Shown: positions 28,710 through 37,283 of the stretch, piece by piece
How the letters are laid out: each line of letters opens with the position of its first letter
How positions within the stretch are numbered: position 1 is the stretch's first letter
Assembly: GCF_902506325.1 (NCBI RefSeq)
Contig: NZ_LR732331.1
Location: forward strand, 62,001-126,000
Origin: Limnobacter sp. 130
GTDB taxonomy: Bacteria; Pseudomonadota; Gammaproteobacteria; Burkholderiales; Burkholderiaceae_B
Reading direction: 5' to 3'
Length of the DNA: 64,000 bases
Notes under the pieces: generated by a model
What the model was told of the DNA's origin: nothing
Database searches by the model: none
Seen by the model: only the letters and a program-made list of their open reading frames with translations
Translations under genes and position numbers: made by a program

Positions 28710-29695
28710 TGCAAGCCAACAGTTTGCAAAAGCTTCCGACAATTTTTGTGAGTGTGGCGGCGTACTGCGAGTCTCATCTTCAGCTGACCATTCACCATTT
28801 GTTTTCACAGGCGAAACACCCACAGCGGATTTTTGTGGGCCTGGTGGATCAGTCTGAGAATTTGAATCCGGATTGGTTGCAACAATTTCCTGCACGCAAA
28901 AATATCAACTATGTGGGATTGTCACCAATTGATTCGCGTGGGGTTAGCTGGGCGCGGTCTATCGCGTTCTCGCTGTACAACGATCAGGACTATTTGCTGC
29001 AAATTGATTCCCACACCTTGTTTGATCAAGGTTGGGATGAATTGTTGATTGAGCAGTTCAAGCAGCTAAAAAACTCCCATCCAAAGCCTTTGATCAGCAC
29101 CTACCCGCCGGGTTTCAGGTTTGATTCACAGGGCAGGGCAGTGGCGGATGAACCACTTAAATCGGACGAGATATTTTTTATTGATCGCGACCCTGCCAGT
29201 GCGCTGACCGCCGATCGGGCTGTGTTGCAGTTCCGGGTGGTTCGCAAACGGGTTGAACCGTCTGAGATTACCCACCTGCCAGGTTTTCATGTGGGGGCTT
29301 GTTTTTTGTTCACCACAGGCGACTTTACACAACAGGTGCCTTACGATCCTTACCTGTATTTTCGGGGCGAAGAACAAAGCCTTTCCCTGCGTGCGCATGC
29401 CAAGGGCTATCAGGTGTTTCATTCGCGGCACAATCTGATTCCGCTGTATCACCTGTACAAGGAAGTGGGCAAGGCGTATGAGGGGCAGCACTGGCACCCT
29501 GACATGGACGCCAAGCGCCACACGCCTTTTGGCTGGTTGCAACAACGTTCCAATGAAAGGATCAATGCCTTGTTCACGCCAGGGTCTGATTTGGGTGCTT
29601 ATGGCATTGACAGCCCGGCGCAACTTGAAAGCTTTTGTAAATTAAGCGGGATTGATTACCTGGGGCGCACCACAGTTCCCGTAAAATCAGATTGA
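28709..29695 (+). CDS. GlcNAc-type glycosyltransferase (PF11397-like)
   Basis: Protein of 328 residues resembling the GlcNAc glycosyltransferase family (PF11397), which includes the cytoplasmic Skp1 GlcNAc transferase of Dictyostelium. The N-terminus TIFVSVAAYCESHLQLTI starts a GT-A fold, and GVSWARSIAFSLYNDQDYLL followed by QIDSHTLFDQGWDE gives the Asp-x-His metal/nucleotide motif. No signal peptide or membrane helix is seen, so it is probably cytosolic. It is wedged between folP and glmM, which makes the UDP-GlcNAc precursor. The acceptor is unknown. A nearby Ser-Asp repeat protein is one candidate (see findings). Confidence 0.75.
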   Translation: MQANSLQKLPTIFVSVAAYCESHLQLTIHHLFSQAKHPQRIFVGLVDQSENLNPDWLQQFPARKNINYVGLSPIDSRGVSWARSIAFSLYNDQDYLLQIDSHTLFDQGWDELLIEQFKQLKNSHPKPLISTYPPGFRFDSQGRAVADEPLKSDEIFFIDRDPASALTADRAVLQFRVVRKRVEPSEITHLPGFHVGACFLFTTGDFTQQVPYDPYLYFRGEEQSLSLRAHAKGYQVFHSRHNLIPLYHLYKEVGKAYEGQHWHPDMDAKRHTPFGWLQQRSNERINALFTPGSDLGAYGIDSPAQLESFCKLSGIDYLGRTTVPVKSD

Positions 29696-29725
29696 TAAAC
29701 ATTATTCACCTATTGCAGACATTCA

Positions 29726-31078
29726 ATGAGCAGACAATATTTCGGTACCGATGGCATTCGCGGCACGGTGGGGCAAAGTCCCATGGTTCCTGACTTTGTG
29801 TTGCGTTTGGGGCAAGCCGCAGGCACGGTGCTGGCCAAATATGAGGGCGGTGGAAGGCGCCCGCAGGTGTTGATTGGCAAAGACACACGGGTGAGTGGGT
29901 ATTTGCTGGAAAGCTGCCTGGAGGCGGGCTTTACATCGGTTGGCGTGGATGTGGTTTTGGTGGGGCCCATGCCCACGGCAGGGGTGGCCTATTTGGCACG
30001 TGCTTTGAACATGTCGGCCGGTGTGGTCATTAGCGCTTCGCACAACCCTTACCAAGACAACGGCATCAAGTTTTTTTCAGGAGAGGGTACCAAGTTGCCC
30101 GATGCCTGGGAGATGGAAATTGAAGCGCAATTGGCCTTGAATGCACCGTGCAAGTCGTCTGAAGAGCTGGGTAAGGCCAAGCGCCTGAACGACGCAGCGG
30201 GTCGTTACCTTGAGTTTTGTAAAGGTACTTTTCCGCGCGACAAACATTTGCGTGGATTAAAAATTGTGGTGGATTGTGCCAACGGCGCAGCTTATCAAAT
30301 TGCACCCGCTGTGTTTCGTGAATTGGGTGCCGATGTGGTGGTGCTTGCAGACCAGCCAGATGGTTTGAATATTAACCGCGGCGTGGGTGCCACCTACCCC
30401 GACTTTGTGGCTCGAGCCGTGTTTGAACACAAGGCCGATTACGGTTTTGCGCTGGATGGCGATGCAGACAGGCTGATTTGTGTGGATGGCAGTGGCCGGA
30501 TTTACAACGGCGATGAACTGTTGTTTGCTTTGGTGGCCGAGCGTTTGCACATGCAGGGCAAGGTCGATGGTGTGGTGGGTACCTTGATGAGCAACCTGGG
30601 GCTAGAGCTTGCTTTGAAGCAACTGAATGTGGACTTTGAGCGTGCCAAGGTGGGCGATCGCTATGTGTTTGAGAAGTTGCAAGCCAATGGTTGGCAATTG
30701 GGCGGAGAAAGTTCAGGCCATTTGCTGGTGCTGGACCGTCATTCCACCGGCGACGGCATTGTGAGCGCCTTGCAAGTGTTGCGCGCTGTGCGCAATTTGG
30801 GCATGCCTTTGGCCGACATTTTGAAGCCGGTGGCCATGTTGCCGCAGGTGCTTAAAAATGCACGTTTGCCTGTGGGGTACGACTGGGCCAACGATATGAC
30901 AGTGCAGGGCGTTTGCGAGGCTGTGAAGGCTGAGCTTGGCAGCAATGGCCGTTTGTTGATTCGCCCTTCCGGCACCGAACCTGTGCTGCGCGTGATGGTT
31001 GAAACGGCCGATAAGCCCACCGCCAATCGCTTGGTTGATTCGATTTTGCAGGCTTTGCCCAAGGCGCCCCCGCAGTAA
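29726..31078 (+). CDS. glmM: Phosphoglucosamine mutase GlmM
   Basis: Converts glucosamine-6-phosphate to glucosamine-1-phosphate on the way to UDP-GlcNAc for peptidoglycan and LPS. The 450 residues contain the catalytic phosphoserine S105 in [13 protein letters not shown], the metal loop DGDADR, the sugar loop GGESSGH and the phosphate-binding loop [12 protein letters not shown]. Everything needed is present. The first 15 residues ([15 protein letters not shown]) match the family. It ends next to a convergent Ser-Asp repeat gene. Confidence 0.97.
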   Translation: MSRQYFGTDGIRGTVGQSPMVPDFVLRLGQAAGTVLAKYEGGGRRPQVLIGKDTRVSGYLLESCLEAGFTSVGVDVVLVGPMPTAGVAYLARALNMSAGVVISASHNPYQDNGIKFFSGEGTKLPDAWEMEIEAQLALNAPCKSSEELGKAKRLNDAAGRYLEFCKGTFPRDKHLRGLKIVVDCANGAAYQIAPAVFRELGADVVVLADQPDGLNINRGVGATYPDFVARAVFEHKADYGFALDGDADRLICVDGSGRIYNGDELLFALVAERLHMQGKVDGVVGTLMSNLGLELALKQLNVDFERAKVGDRYVFEKLQANGWQLGGESSGHLLVLDRHSTGDGIVSALQVLRAVRNLGMPLADILKPVAMLPQVLKNARLPVGYDWANDMTVQGVCEAVKAELGSNGRLLIRPSGTEPVLRVMVETADKPTANRLVDSILQALPKAPPQ

Positions 31079-31090
31079 ATCGCGGGGGGC
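31066..31090 (+). terminator. GC-rich hairpin at the end of glmM
   Basis: GCCCCCGC and GCGGGGGC form an 8-bp stem around an 8-base loop that contains the glmM stop codon. No clean T-run follows, so it is a weak candidate terminator between convergent genes. Confidence 0.35.
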
Positions 31091-31131
31091 TTCGAGGCTT
31101 CTTTGAGTCTGTTGGTTGACGTTAGTCGAAG

Positions 31132-33627
31132 TTAGGCGGGGCTGAGCGTTTGAAGATGCTCGATGAAGGGTGTTGGACTTCCCCCCTCGATTGAAGACGA
31201 GATGGCAGCAGGTGTCCCGGCCAGAAAGCCCACTGGGTCAGGTCCGTCTCCGGAGTCGCCACCAACTGGAGCACCGCCGCCTTGCAATGAGGCCATGATT
31301 ACGCCGGGAGCACCTTCGAGTGTGCCCTGAACAAACTCAGGATTGCTCTGGTCGGGCGTGCCGCGCGCGTCGGTATAAGCCTCACCTTCTAAAATGGCTT
31401 GAATGCGTGGGGCCAATTCGTCGCTGCCACCTGGAGCCCGACTTGTAAAAAACGCTTGACCAGCTTCAGGTCCTCGTTCTTCTATTGAGGTGAGAAAAGC
31501 GTCTGTGCCTGCATTGTATTCAGTCACAAACAGGTTCAGGCCTTCATCCACGCCAGTGAATGCGCGTTCGACGCCTTCAATAAATGCGGAGGCAAAGGCT
31601 GCGTCTGCGGGCACCAAACCCTTCACCAGTGAAGGTGCTGGTCCTTCACCGCCGCCACCGCCGCCAGCGGCAGCAGCTACAACCTCAGCGGGAAAACTCA
31701 ACACGCCGTCTGCAATTGTCAGTACGTCGTTTTCGGTACCAATCACATCCATATTCGCAAATGCGTCATCGTCGCCAAAGCCATCATCGCCGTCGGGGCC
31801 GTTGACAAATTCGCCAAAATCCGTGGCCGGATCGTCACCATCATTTTCACCATCGACATTGCCCACGGCATCGGCTGCCAGGGAGGGTACGGCTTCGACC
31901 AGTTGGACTGCGACACCGGAAGTGTCGTCCATGATTTGACCTGCAAAGTTTTGAACAGCAAGACTGCCAGCGGCAAATCCGTCTTCCGGGCTACCACCGG
32001 TGGCTGGGTTACCAGCTTCAAAAGCGGCTTGCATGTCGCTTGCAAATTGTTGCTCGGGTGATTGCTCAACTGGATCGCCTTCATCGGGTGGGGGTGGCGC
32101 CGGTGCGTAACTCGCCGGGTCAATACCTTGCAGATTGCCAGCAATAACACCCGCAGCAGCAGCTGCGCGTGTGGCCAGGTTGTCGCCACCTGGGCCTTGA
32201 TTGATTCGGTCAAATACAACTGCAGTCATGTCTGTCTCCTTAGAATTATTAATAACAGCGAGTGTCACATCGGCGATTTGCCTTTGTGTGGTGGAGATGT
32301 CCCTAGAGACAATCCCCATTTCGTTGAGGGCAAATGTGCCCAAGGTCACCACCGAATTGGCGATGGCCGTGTCTGGTTCTTGTAGTGCTTGAACTATGGA
32401 TATCGGAGGAAGGCGACCGGTCTGAATCGTGTTTGCAGCAGCAAGGAGAAGGCTTTCTAGCCCTGCACCAATTGGTCCGGTAACAGGTGCCAGTTGCGGA
32501 ATTAGAACCGTCGGGATAAAAACTTGCCCTTCGGATGGCAAAGTTGCTTCTCCGGGCTGTACGTCAAAGCGCATTGGCGTGCCGCCAGCGTTGATTGCAA
32601 GATTGTCGATTGACGTACCAAGTGCGATTCGCAGACCGTCTTCACTGAAGGTGCTTCGAAAGGCACTTGCTGTATTTTGCAGCGACTGTGCGACGTTGCT
32701 ACGGGTAATATCCACCGTGGCCTGTTGAACTTCAAGAGTGCTACCCAAGTTCACAGAGGCATTGCTCAGTAGAAGGCCTTCTTCACCCGTTTGTGATGAA
32801 TCCGGAAGATCGACAGAACTTTCATCTATATTTGCAACGTCGCTTTGAACTGATGGTGCAGAGGCCTCGTTCAGAATATTCACGTCTTGAACTGACAATA
32901 CGGGTTGTTGTCCGCCCGCAAAAATTTGAATTTTTGGATCAAGCACCGTAACCGACGAGTTTTCAGGGTCGTCTTGGTGTATTTCGACGCTTAAGGCTTC
33001 TACGTTTTGGAGTTGTAGCAGTTGAATGCCCAGTGGCGCGACTGTCAGTTGATCCGCGCTTAACAACATCGGAAGCGTGATGTTGTCGGAATCACTGTCG
33101 GAATCGCTGTCGGAGTCGCTGTCAGAGTCGCTGTCAGAGTCGCTGTCGGAGTCGCTGTCGGAGTCGCTGTCGGAGTCGCTGTCGGAGTCGCTGTCGGAGT
33201 CGCTGTCGGAGTCGCTGTCAGAGTCGCTGTCAGAGTCGCTGTCAGAGTCGCTGTCGGAATCGCTGTCGGAGTCATCGCTTGGTGTCACAGCACTGCTCGA
33301 ACCACCCGCAATTACTCCCAGAGTGACAGCCCCTCCAGCGAGCGAACCAAATCCAGCCAAACCCAACTCGGCGCCGAATAAACCTGCCAGTTTCTCAGTC
33401 TCTTCGTCGGTATCCTTTTCGAGCAAAACGCCCTGCTCAATTTGTTCTGTCTCGTTTTCTTGTTCTACCTGCGATAAATCAGCTTGCTTTGGCGATACAA
33501 GGACTGGCTTTTCATGACCGGTAAGTGATTGCGCATTGTCAGTATTGCTCAAGACGATAGGCGCATCTCCAGCAAGTGGCGCCGACATAGATCGCTTTGT
33601 ACCCTCTGATTCGGTGTGCTCGGTCAT
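31132..33627 (-). CDS. Ser-Asp dipeptide repeat protein, acidic, possibly surface-associated
   Basis: I do not recognise a family for this 831-residue protein. It is strongly acidic. Residues 1-80 are hydrophilic; 82-113 form a Gly/Ala-rich hydrophobic segment ([20 protein letters not shown] onward); about 118-181 are an uninterrupted Ser-Asp tract of roughly 30 dipeptides. The following 250 residues look beta-rich with alternating hydrophobics. The last 350 have weakly repeating modules rich in FAxxF and G-G-S/D turns plus an Asp/Gly-rich linker ([16 protein letters not shown]). There is no classical signal peptide and no RTX nonapeptides, LPXTG or autotransporter barrel. Layout recalls large adhesins with a Gly-rich hydrophobic segment followed by a stalk. 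Function is unknown. Confidence 0.7.
33085..33264 (-). repeat. 12-bp tandem repeat encoding Ser-Asp
   Basis: Fifteen consecutive 12-bp units, plus strand GTCGGAGTCGCT with changes only at two positions, followed by one degenerate unit. On the coding strand each unit gives Asp-Ser-Asp-Ser with alternating AGC and TCC serine codons. Gain or loss of units keeps the reading frame, so slippage would change stalk length, not switch the gene off. Confidence 0.95.
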
Positions 33628-33934
33628 TTGGCAGACGGGACTTGTTGTTGTCCAACTGCTACTTGCGCTGATTTGAGGTGGATTTTATTTGGAATTCTGG
33701 ATTTAACAAATATTACGGAGAATTTTTATTTTTCTTTTTTCTTTTTTTGAAAAATAAATATATAAAACATATTGTTATGAAATTTATTAAGAAAAGAGTG
33801 TGATGTCTTGAAGGGTTTTACGTAGAATATTTATTAAAATTTATTTGACAATTTAATGTAATGTTCTAATTTAATACCAACGTAAATTAAAAGAAAACGC
33901 TCAGAAAGAAGTAGGCATTAATCCCAGTGTCTTT
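33628..33934. other. AT-rich intergenic region upstream of the Ser-Asp repeat gene
   Basis: About 300 bp between the FkbM-like gene and the Ser-Asp gene with no coding potential. From about 33680 to 33900 it is far more AT-rich than the rest of the window, with long T- and A-runs. It must hold the promoter of the Ser-Asp gene, though several AT-rich -10-like sequences prevent choosing one. Such composition would favour nucleoid-protein silencing and suggests acquired DNA. Confidence 0.6.
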
Positions 33935-34822
33935 TTACGGTTGATGTGTATGATTTGTTACCACGGGCAGAGTGATCCAGCTGCAAACCCGCAAGTCTTT
34001 CACAGAGCGTTGCAGGTAGCGGCCCTGCCGAACTTCGTACCGACCATATTGAAAGGTGACGCCGGCAGCTTGTTGTTGACGGGCGTAGCCGAGCGCTGAA
34101 TCCAGATTGTTCTCGTGGGGCAGGTTTAGCGGTGAGTAGTTTTTCGGGTAACCCTCGAGGTAATACCCTTTCGCAGTTTGAATGATAGTGCGCTCACCTT
34201 TCAGCCGGTTCAGGTTCAGGCGAAGATGCGTGTCGCTGGCGCCGCCGCCTGTTTGACAGGACACGATGTCGTAGCCCATCAAAATCAGCTTTGCAATTAG
34301 CCGATGAATCATTTCGCTGTCGGACAATTTATTCGATTCAAAAATGATTTGATGAGGCCATTGCCCGGGTTTTGCATCACTGAAAAAATCGTTCAGTATC
34401 ACTGCGTCATGTCCCTCGGTGTCGACCTTGAGCATGAATACGCCGTGAACTTCGTGCTGTTGAAAAATGGTTTGCAGCCGAAGGCAGGGTACAGCCTGAA
34501 TCACCAGAACATCTTGTTGAGCCAGGCCAGTCTTTGCGAGGTGTTTTTCAACAGTTGGGTGAGGTGCGCCGATTGAATTGCAGCCGCGAAGCCAGTTGGG
34601 CAGTTTGTGTTTCGCCAGCATTTGAGGTGGTATGAAATAGACATTCACCGTACCTTCCACATTGGAGATGGCTGCGTTGATTTTTTTACAGCCCGGGCGG
34701 TTAGGCAAGCGATCAATGTAAAGTGATATGGGATCGATCGACAGGCCACGCGTGTCCGGCCCAGCAGCCTGAATCAGGGTGTTGAAGTCGGAGGTGCCAA
34801 TTTCAATGAAGTCCAGGAACAT
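33935..34822 (-). CDS. FkbM family SAM-dependent methyltransferase
   Basis: Putative O-methyltransferase of 295 residues, probably acting on a sugar or other small-molecule hydroxyl. The SAM-binding start is FLDFIEIGTSDFNTLIQ (motif I with GTSDF in place of GANxG), and the FkbM hallmark LKVDTEGHDAVIL lies near residue 132. The last 90 residues are a less typical extension. It faces the same way as the Ser-Asp gene 307 bp downstream and diverges from the metalloprotease gene. I see no clear ribosome binding site before the ATG at 34822, and the true start could be shifted. Substrate unknown. Confidence 0.78.
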   Translation of the reverse strand: MFLDFIEIGTSDFNTLIQAAGPDTRGLSIDPISLYIDRLPNRPGCKKINAAISNVEGTVNVYFIPPQMLAKHKLPNWLRGCNSIGAPHPTVEKHLAKTGLAQQDVLVIQAVPCLRLQTIFQQHEVHGVFMLKVDTEGHDAVILNDFFSDAKPGQWPHQIIFESNKLSDSEMIHRLIAKLILMGYDIVSCQTGGGASDTHLRLNLNRLKGERTIIQTAKGYYLEGYPKNYSPLNLPHENNLDSALGYARQQQAAGVTFQYGRYEVRQGRYLQRSVKDLRVCSWITLPVVTNHTHQP

Positions 34823-34922
34823 AATGTTTTCAGTCAGATGTCAGTAAAAAATCATGCAAATAGACGGAATTGGTCGATATTTGACGAGTCAGGTTTTCAG
34901 TGTAATCAAGCTGGAACAACTC

Positions 34923-35816
34923 ATGTACTTGTTGCTCGCATTGTGTGTGCTTTTAATCCAGGCGGAGTCTGCGTGGGCCAAGCCACATCCCAAAGCACTT
35001 TACACCCACAGCGCGGCAGAGGGAGTATTCAGGGTTTTTTATACCACCGAAGGCAAGCATGCTGTTCCAGCAGATGACAAGGACGGTAACGATGTTCCTG
35101 ATCGAGTGGACGATATTCTCATGCAGCTAAAGGCGGCAGATTGGTTTTATCAAACCCAACTGAATTTGATTCCACCTTTGAAGCATTCAAGGTACGCCCA
35201 AAGCGATGGAATCGAAGTGCATATTCAGCACTTTGACCAGGGCACAGGCCTTGCCTTCGATGAACCCACCAAACCCAACTGGTATGAAGGTCAGTCCTCT
35301 TCTGCCCTTACTTTGAAAATCAAGATTGGTGCACAGGTGGACCCTCGTGTTAGCACCACGCCTGCACATGAACTTTTTCATGTGTACCAATACGCCTATT
35401 CGCCCTTTAAAACCAAGTGGTTCACCGAGGGCATGGCCAGGTGGCTGGAGGAGCCTTTTTCCCGCCAAACTGGTTTTGCGGTGCCTCCATCGCCGTCCTC
35501 TTGCCGGGAGTTGACTGGCATGGCTTACAACGCGAATGGCTTTTTTGCCCGACTTGCAGAGCGACAAGTGAAGGGCGTTGATCAGGCCGCCATTTCAAAC
35601 GAATATCGCCAGTTTGTGTACTCAGATGGCAGCCCGGTGATCAGAAACCGATTGGTTTCCAGGTTTCGACCAGTTAAAACATGGCTGGAACGTGCGGCTG
35701 AATTGGGAGCGAAGGAATCGCACAGGCTTGGTGTTGTTGAAGGCAGGTGGCCAGAGTCCCTTCAACGCAGCGCTCAATTTGACTTAACGCTGTGTGAGGT
35801 CTTGACGAAACCCTGA
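34923..35816 (+). CDS. Secreted MXAN_6640-like putative metalloprotease
   Basis: Predicted exported zinc protease of 297 residues from ATG 34923, chosen because it gives a clean signal peptide (MYLLLALCVLLIQAESAWA); an upstream ATG at 34854 would bury it. The mature N-terminus has DKDGNDVPDRVDD, an EF-hand-like or thrombospondin-3-like calcium motif typical of MXAN_6640 proteins. The zinc site is HELFH (149-153) with a likely third ligand or helper Glu in FTEGMARWLEE (E169). The protein ends shortly afterwards without a C-terminal anchor. It is divergent from the FkbM-like gene. A substrate is not known; the neighbouring Ser-Asp protein is a possibility. Confidence 0.72.
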   Translation: MYLLLALCVLLIQAESAWAKPHPKALYTHSAAEGVFRVFYTTEGKHAVPADDKDGNDVPDRVDDILMQLKAADWFYQTQLNLIPPLKHSRYAQSDGIEVHIQHFDQGTGLAFDEPTKPNWYEGQSSSALTLKIKIGAQVDPRVSTTPAHELFHVYQYAYSPFKTKWFTEGMARWLEEPFSRQTGFAVPPSPSSCRELTGMAYNANGFFARLAERQVKGVDQAAISNEYRQFVYSDGSPVIRNRLVSRFRPVKTWLERAAELGAKESHRLGVVEGRWPESLQRSAQFDLTLCEVLTKP

Positions 35817-35830
35817 AATAAACATAGAAT
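35802..35830 (+). promoter_or_regulatory. Sigma-70 promoter of the tRNA cluster
   Basis: TTGACG (35802-35807), 17-bp spacer, TAGAAT (35825-35830): a near-consensus promoter ending 13 bp before the tRNA-Pro gene. Its -35 box lies inside the last codons of the metalloprotease gene. Confidence 0.75.
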
Positions 35831-35843
35831 TCCGCTTCTTTGT

Positions 35844-35920
<77 letters not shown>

Positions 35921-35997
35921 CCGAATTTAAAGGATGTTCTATCCTTGTCCAGTGGGTTGTTTCTACCCATTCGCGTGTGCGAGTTACAATGCAAATT

Positions 35998-36074
35998 CTG
36001 CCCGTAGCTCAGTTGGATAGAGCATCGGCCTTCTAAGCCGAGGGTCGGGGGTTCGAACCCCTCCGGGCAGGCCA
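35998..36074 (+). tRNA. tRNA-Arg (anticodon TCT)
   Basis: 77 bases including encoded CCA. The acceptor CTGCCCG pairs with CGGGCAG; the D arm is GCTCAGTTGGATAGAGC; the anticodon loop CTTCTAA gives TCT (36032-36034), reading AGA/AGG; the T arm has GGTTCGAACCC. Confidence 0.97.
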
Positions 36075-36097
36075 AGAATTTAGTACCGGTTTACGGT

Positions 36098-36174
36098 GGC
36101 GGTGTTAGCTCAGTTGGTAGAGCAATGGATTGTGATTCCATGGGTCGTGGGTTCGAGCCCCATACATCGCCCCA
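36098..36174 (+). tRNA. tRNA-His (anticodon GTG)
   Basis: 76 bases plus the extra 5' G at 36098 (G-1) that pairs with C73, the identity element of tRNA-His. The acceptor GCGGTGT pairs with ACATCGC (one G-U pair), the anticodon loop TTGTGAT gives GTG (36132-36134), and CCA is encoded. Confidence 0.97.
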
Positions 36175-36182
36175 AATAAAAC

Positions 36183-36223
36183 AAGGACTTAGCGTGAGTG
36201 ATCCGCTAGGTCCTTTTTGTTTT
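36183..36223 (+). terminator. Rho-independent terminator of the tRNA cluster
   Basis: AAGGAC pairs with GTCCTT and TAGCG with CGCTA; a T-rich tail follows. It lies 9 bp after tRNA-His. Confidence 0.85.
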
Positions 36224-36308
36224 AGGCTCATAGAACCAGACCATGTTCAATGTAGAAACCCACGTACTGTGGTATTTTGGGTTCTATCTTTTTGAGAACC
36301 AAGGTCGA

Positions 36309-36716
36309 ATGAATCAGCACACCAACAGCCACAGCATCGTAATCGGTTACATCCTCTGGATTTTTGGATTCATGGGTGCACACCGTTTTTATTATGGGCG
36401 GCCCATTTCCGGCATCATCTGGTTTTTCACCTTGGGCTTGTTCCTGATCGGCTGGATCGTGGATTTGTTCTTGATTCCAGGCATGGACAAAAGCGCCGAT
36501 CGCCGTTTTTTAACGGGTCCGATCAACTACAACATTGCGTGGGTGCTGCTTACATTCTTGGGCGTGTTTGGCATTCATCGCTTTTATCAGCGCAAATGGA
36601 TCACAGGTTTGATTTACCTGCTTACAATGGGTTTGTTTGGTATTGGTGTTATTTATGACTGGTGCACATTGAACGACCAAATCGATGCGCTGCACCGTGA
36701 TGGTCAGTTGAATTAA
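36309..36716 (+). CDS. Double TM2-domain membrane protein
   Basis: Inner-membrane protein of 135 residues made of two TM2 modules in tandem. Module one has GFMGAHRFYYGRPISG then GLFLIGWIVDLFLIPGM; module two has GVFGIHRFYQRKWITG then GLFGIGVIYDWCTL. Each module is a pair of helices joined by the HRFY turn. TM2 proteins usually have a single module, so the duplication is notable. Function is not established. ATG 36309 is chosen over an upstream frame to 36243 because the earlier residues overlap no conserved part and AAGG lies just upstream. Confidence 0.8.
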   Translation: MNQHTNSHSIVIGYILWIFGFMGAHRFYYGRPISGIIWFFTLGLFLIGWIVDLFLIPGMDKSADRRFLTGPINYNIAWVLLTFLGVFGIHRFYQRKWITGLIYLLTMGLFGIGVIYDWCTLNDQIDALHRDGQLN

Positions 36717-36734
36717 AGCAGTCCTGTTTCACTG

Positions 36735-36753
36735 GAAAGCCCAATGGGCTTTC
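36735..36753. terminator. Symmetrical hairpin between convergent genes
   Basis: GAAAGCCC-AAT-GGGCTTTC is an 8-bp perfect stem between the TM2 gene and the convergent thioesterase gene. No long T-run follows on either strand, so it would be a weak bidirectional terminator. Confidence 0.4.
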
Positions 36754-36779
36754 AAATATTCAGCAAGACCACACAGCCT

Positions 36780-37283
36780 TTATTTCAGGCTGTTTTCAAC
36801 GGCCTTGTAGGCTTCAACAAATCGTGATGGCTGCTTTTTCGGCCTTCCGGTTTTCATATCAATGCAAACCCATTGGGTATGGCCAAGCATCACTGTGGCT
36901 TGGTCGCTTTCACGCACAAATTGATATTGGCGGGTCATGTCGGCTTTGCCTTCGTTGTGGCTGATCCAGGTGGCCACCCAAAGTACATCGCCCGCGAAGG
37001 TTGGTCGTTTGTATTCCAGGTGGTGTTGGCGCGCCACGCAGCCATAGCCCAATTCAACAAAGTCTTGAAAGGTCAGCCCAAGCTGCCGTGAATGCAAGGC
37101 TGCAATGGCCTGCATCCAAACCAGGTAAATGGTGTTGTTGGTGTGCTCGAATTCATCAAGATGTTCAGGCTGTACCGTGAGTGTGGCGACAAACTGCGGA
37201 GGGCAGTTCCATGCTGTGGGTGGCGTGTCGGCCACTGCAATCGCTTGAAGGTCGCTTTGCTTGAAAATGTTGGAGTTGTTCAT
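36780..37283 (-). CDS. Acyl-CoA thioesterase, hotdog fold (4HBT type)
   Basis: Hydrolyses acyl-CoA or acyl-ACP thioesters. The 167-residue protein has the hotdog signature FEHTNNTIYLVWMQAI (about 41-56, matching HVNNxxYLxW) and the strand GYGCVARQHHLEYKRPTFAGD typical of YbgC/FcbC relatives. The usual catalytic Asp position near the start of the signature is Glu (DEFEHTNN), which occurs in some family members. Its ATG overlaps by 4 bp the stop of a decayed receiver-domain fragment upstream. Substrate unknown. Confidence 0.85.
   Translation of the reverse strand: MNNSNIFKQSDLQAIAVADTPPTAWNCPPQFVATLTVQPEHLDEFEHTNNTIYLVWMQAIAALHSRQLGLTFQDFVELGYGCVARQHHLEYKRPTFAGDVLWVATWISHNEGKADMTRQYQFVRESDQATVMLGHTQWVCIDMKTGRPKKQPSRFVEAYKAVENSLK

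Noticed and set aside
33085-33276. Regular short repeats considered as a CRISPR array
   Set aside because: Units are 12 bp with no spacers and encode Ser-Asp in frame; no cas genes nearby.
33077-33517. Plus-strand open frame with Ser-Glu-Ser-Leu repeats opposite the Ser-Asp gene
   Set aside because: It arises from the 12-bp repeat read on the other strand and has no ribosome binding site or conserved part.
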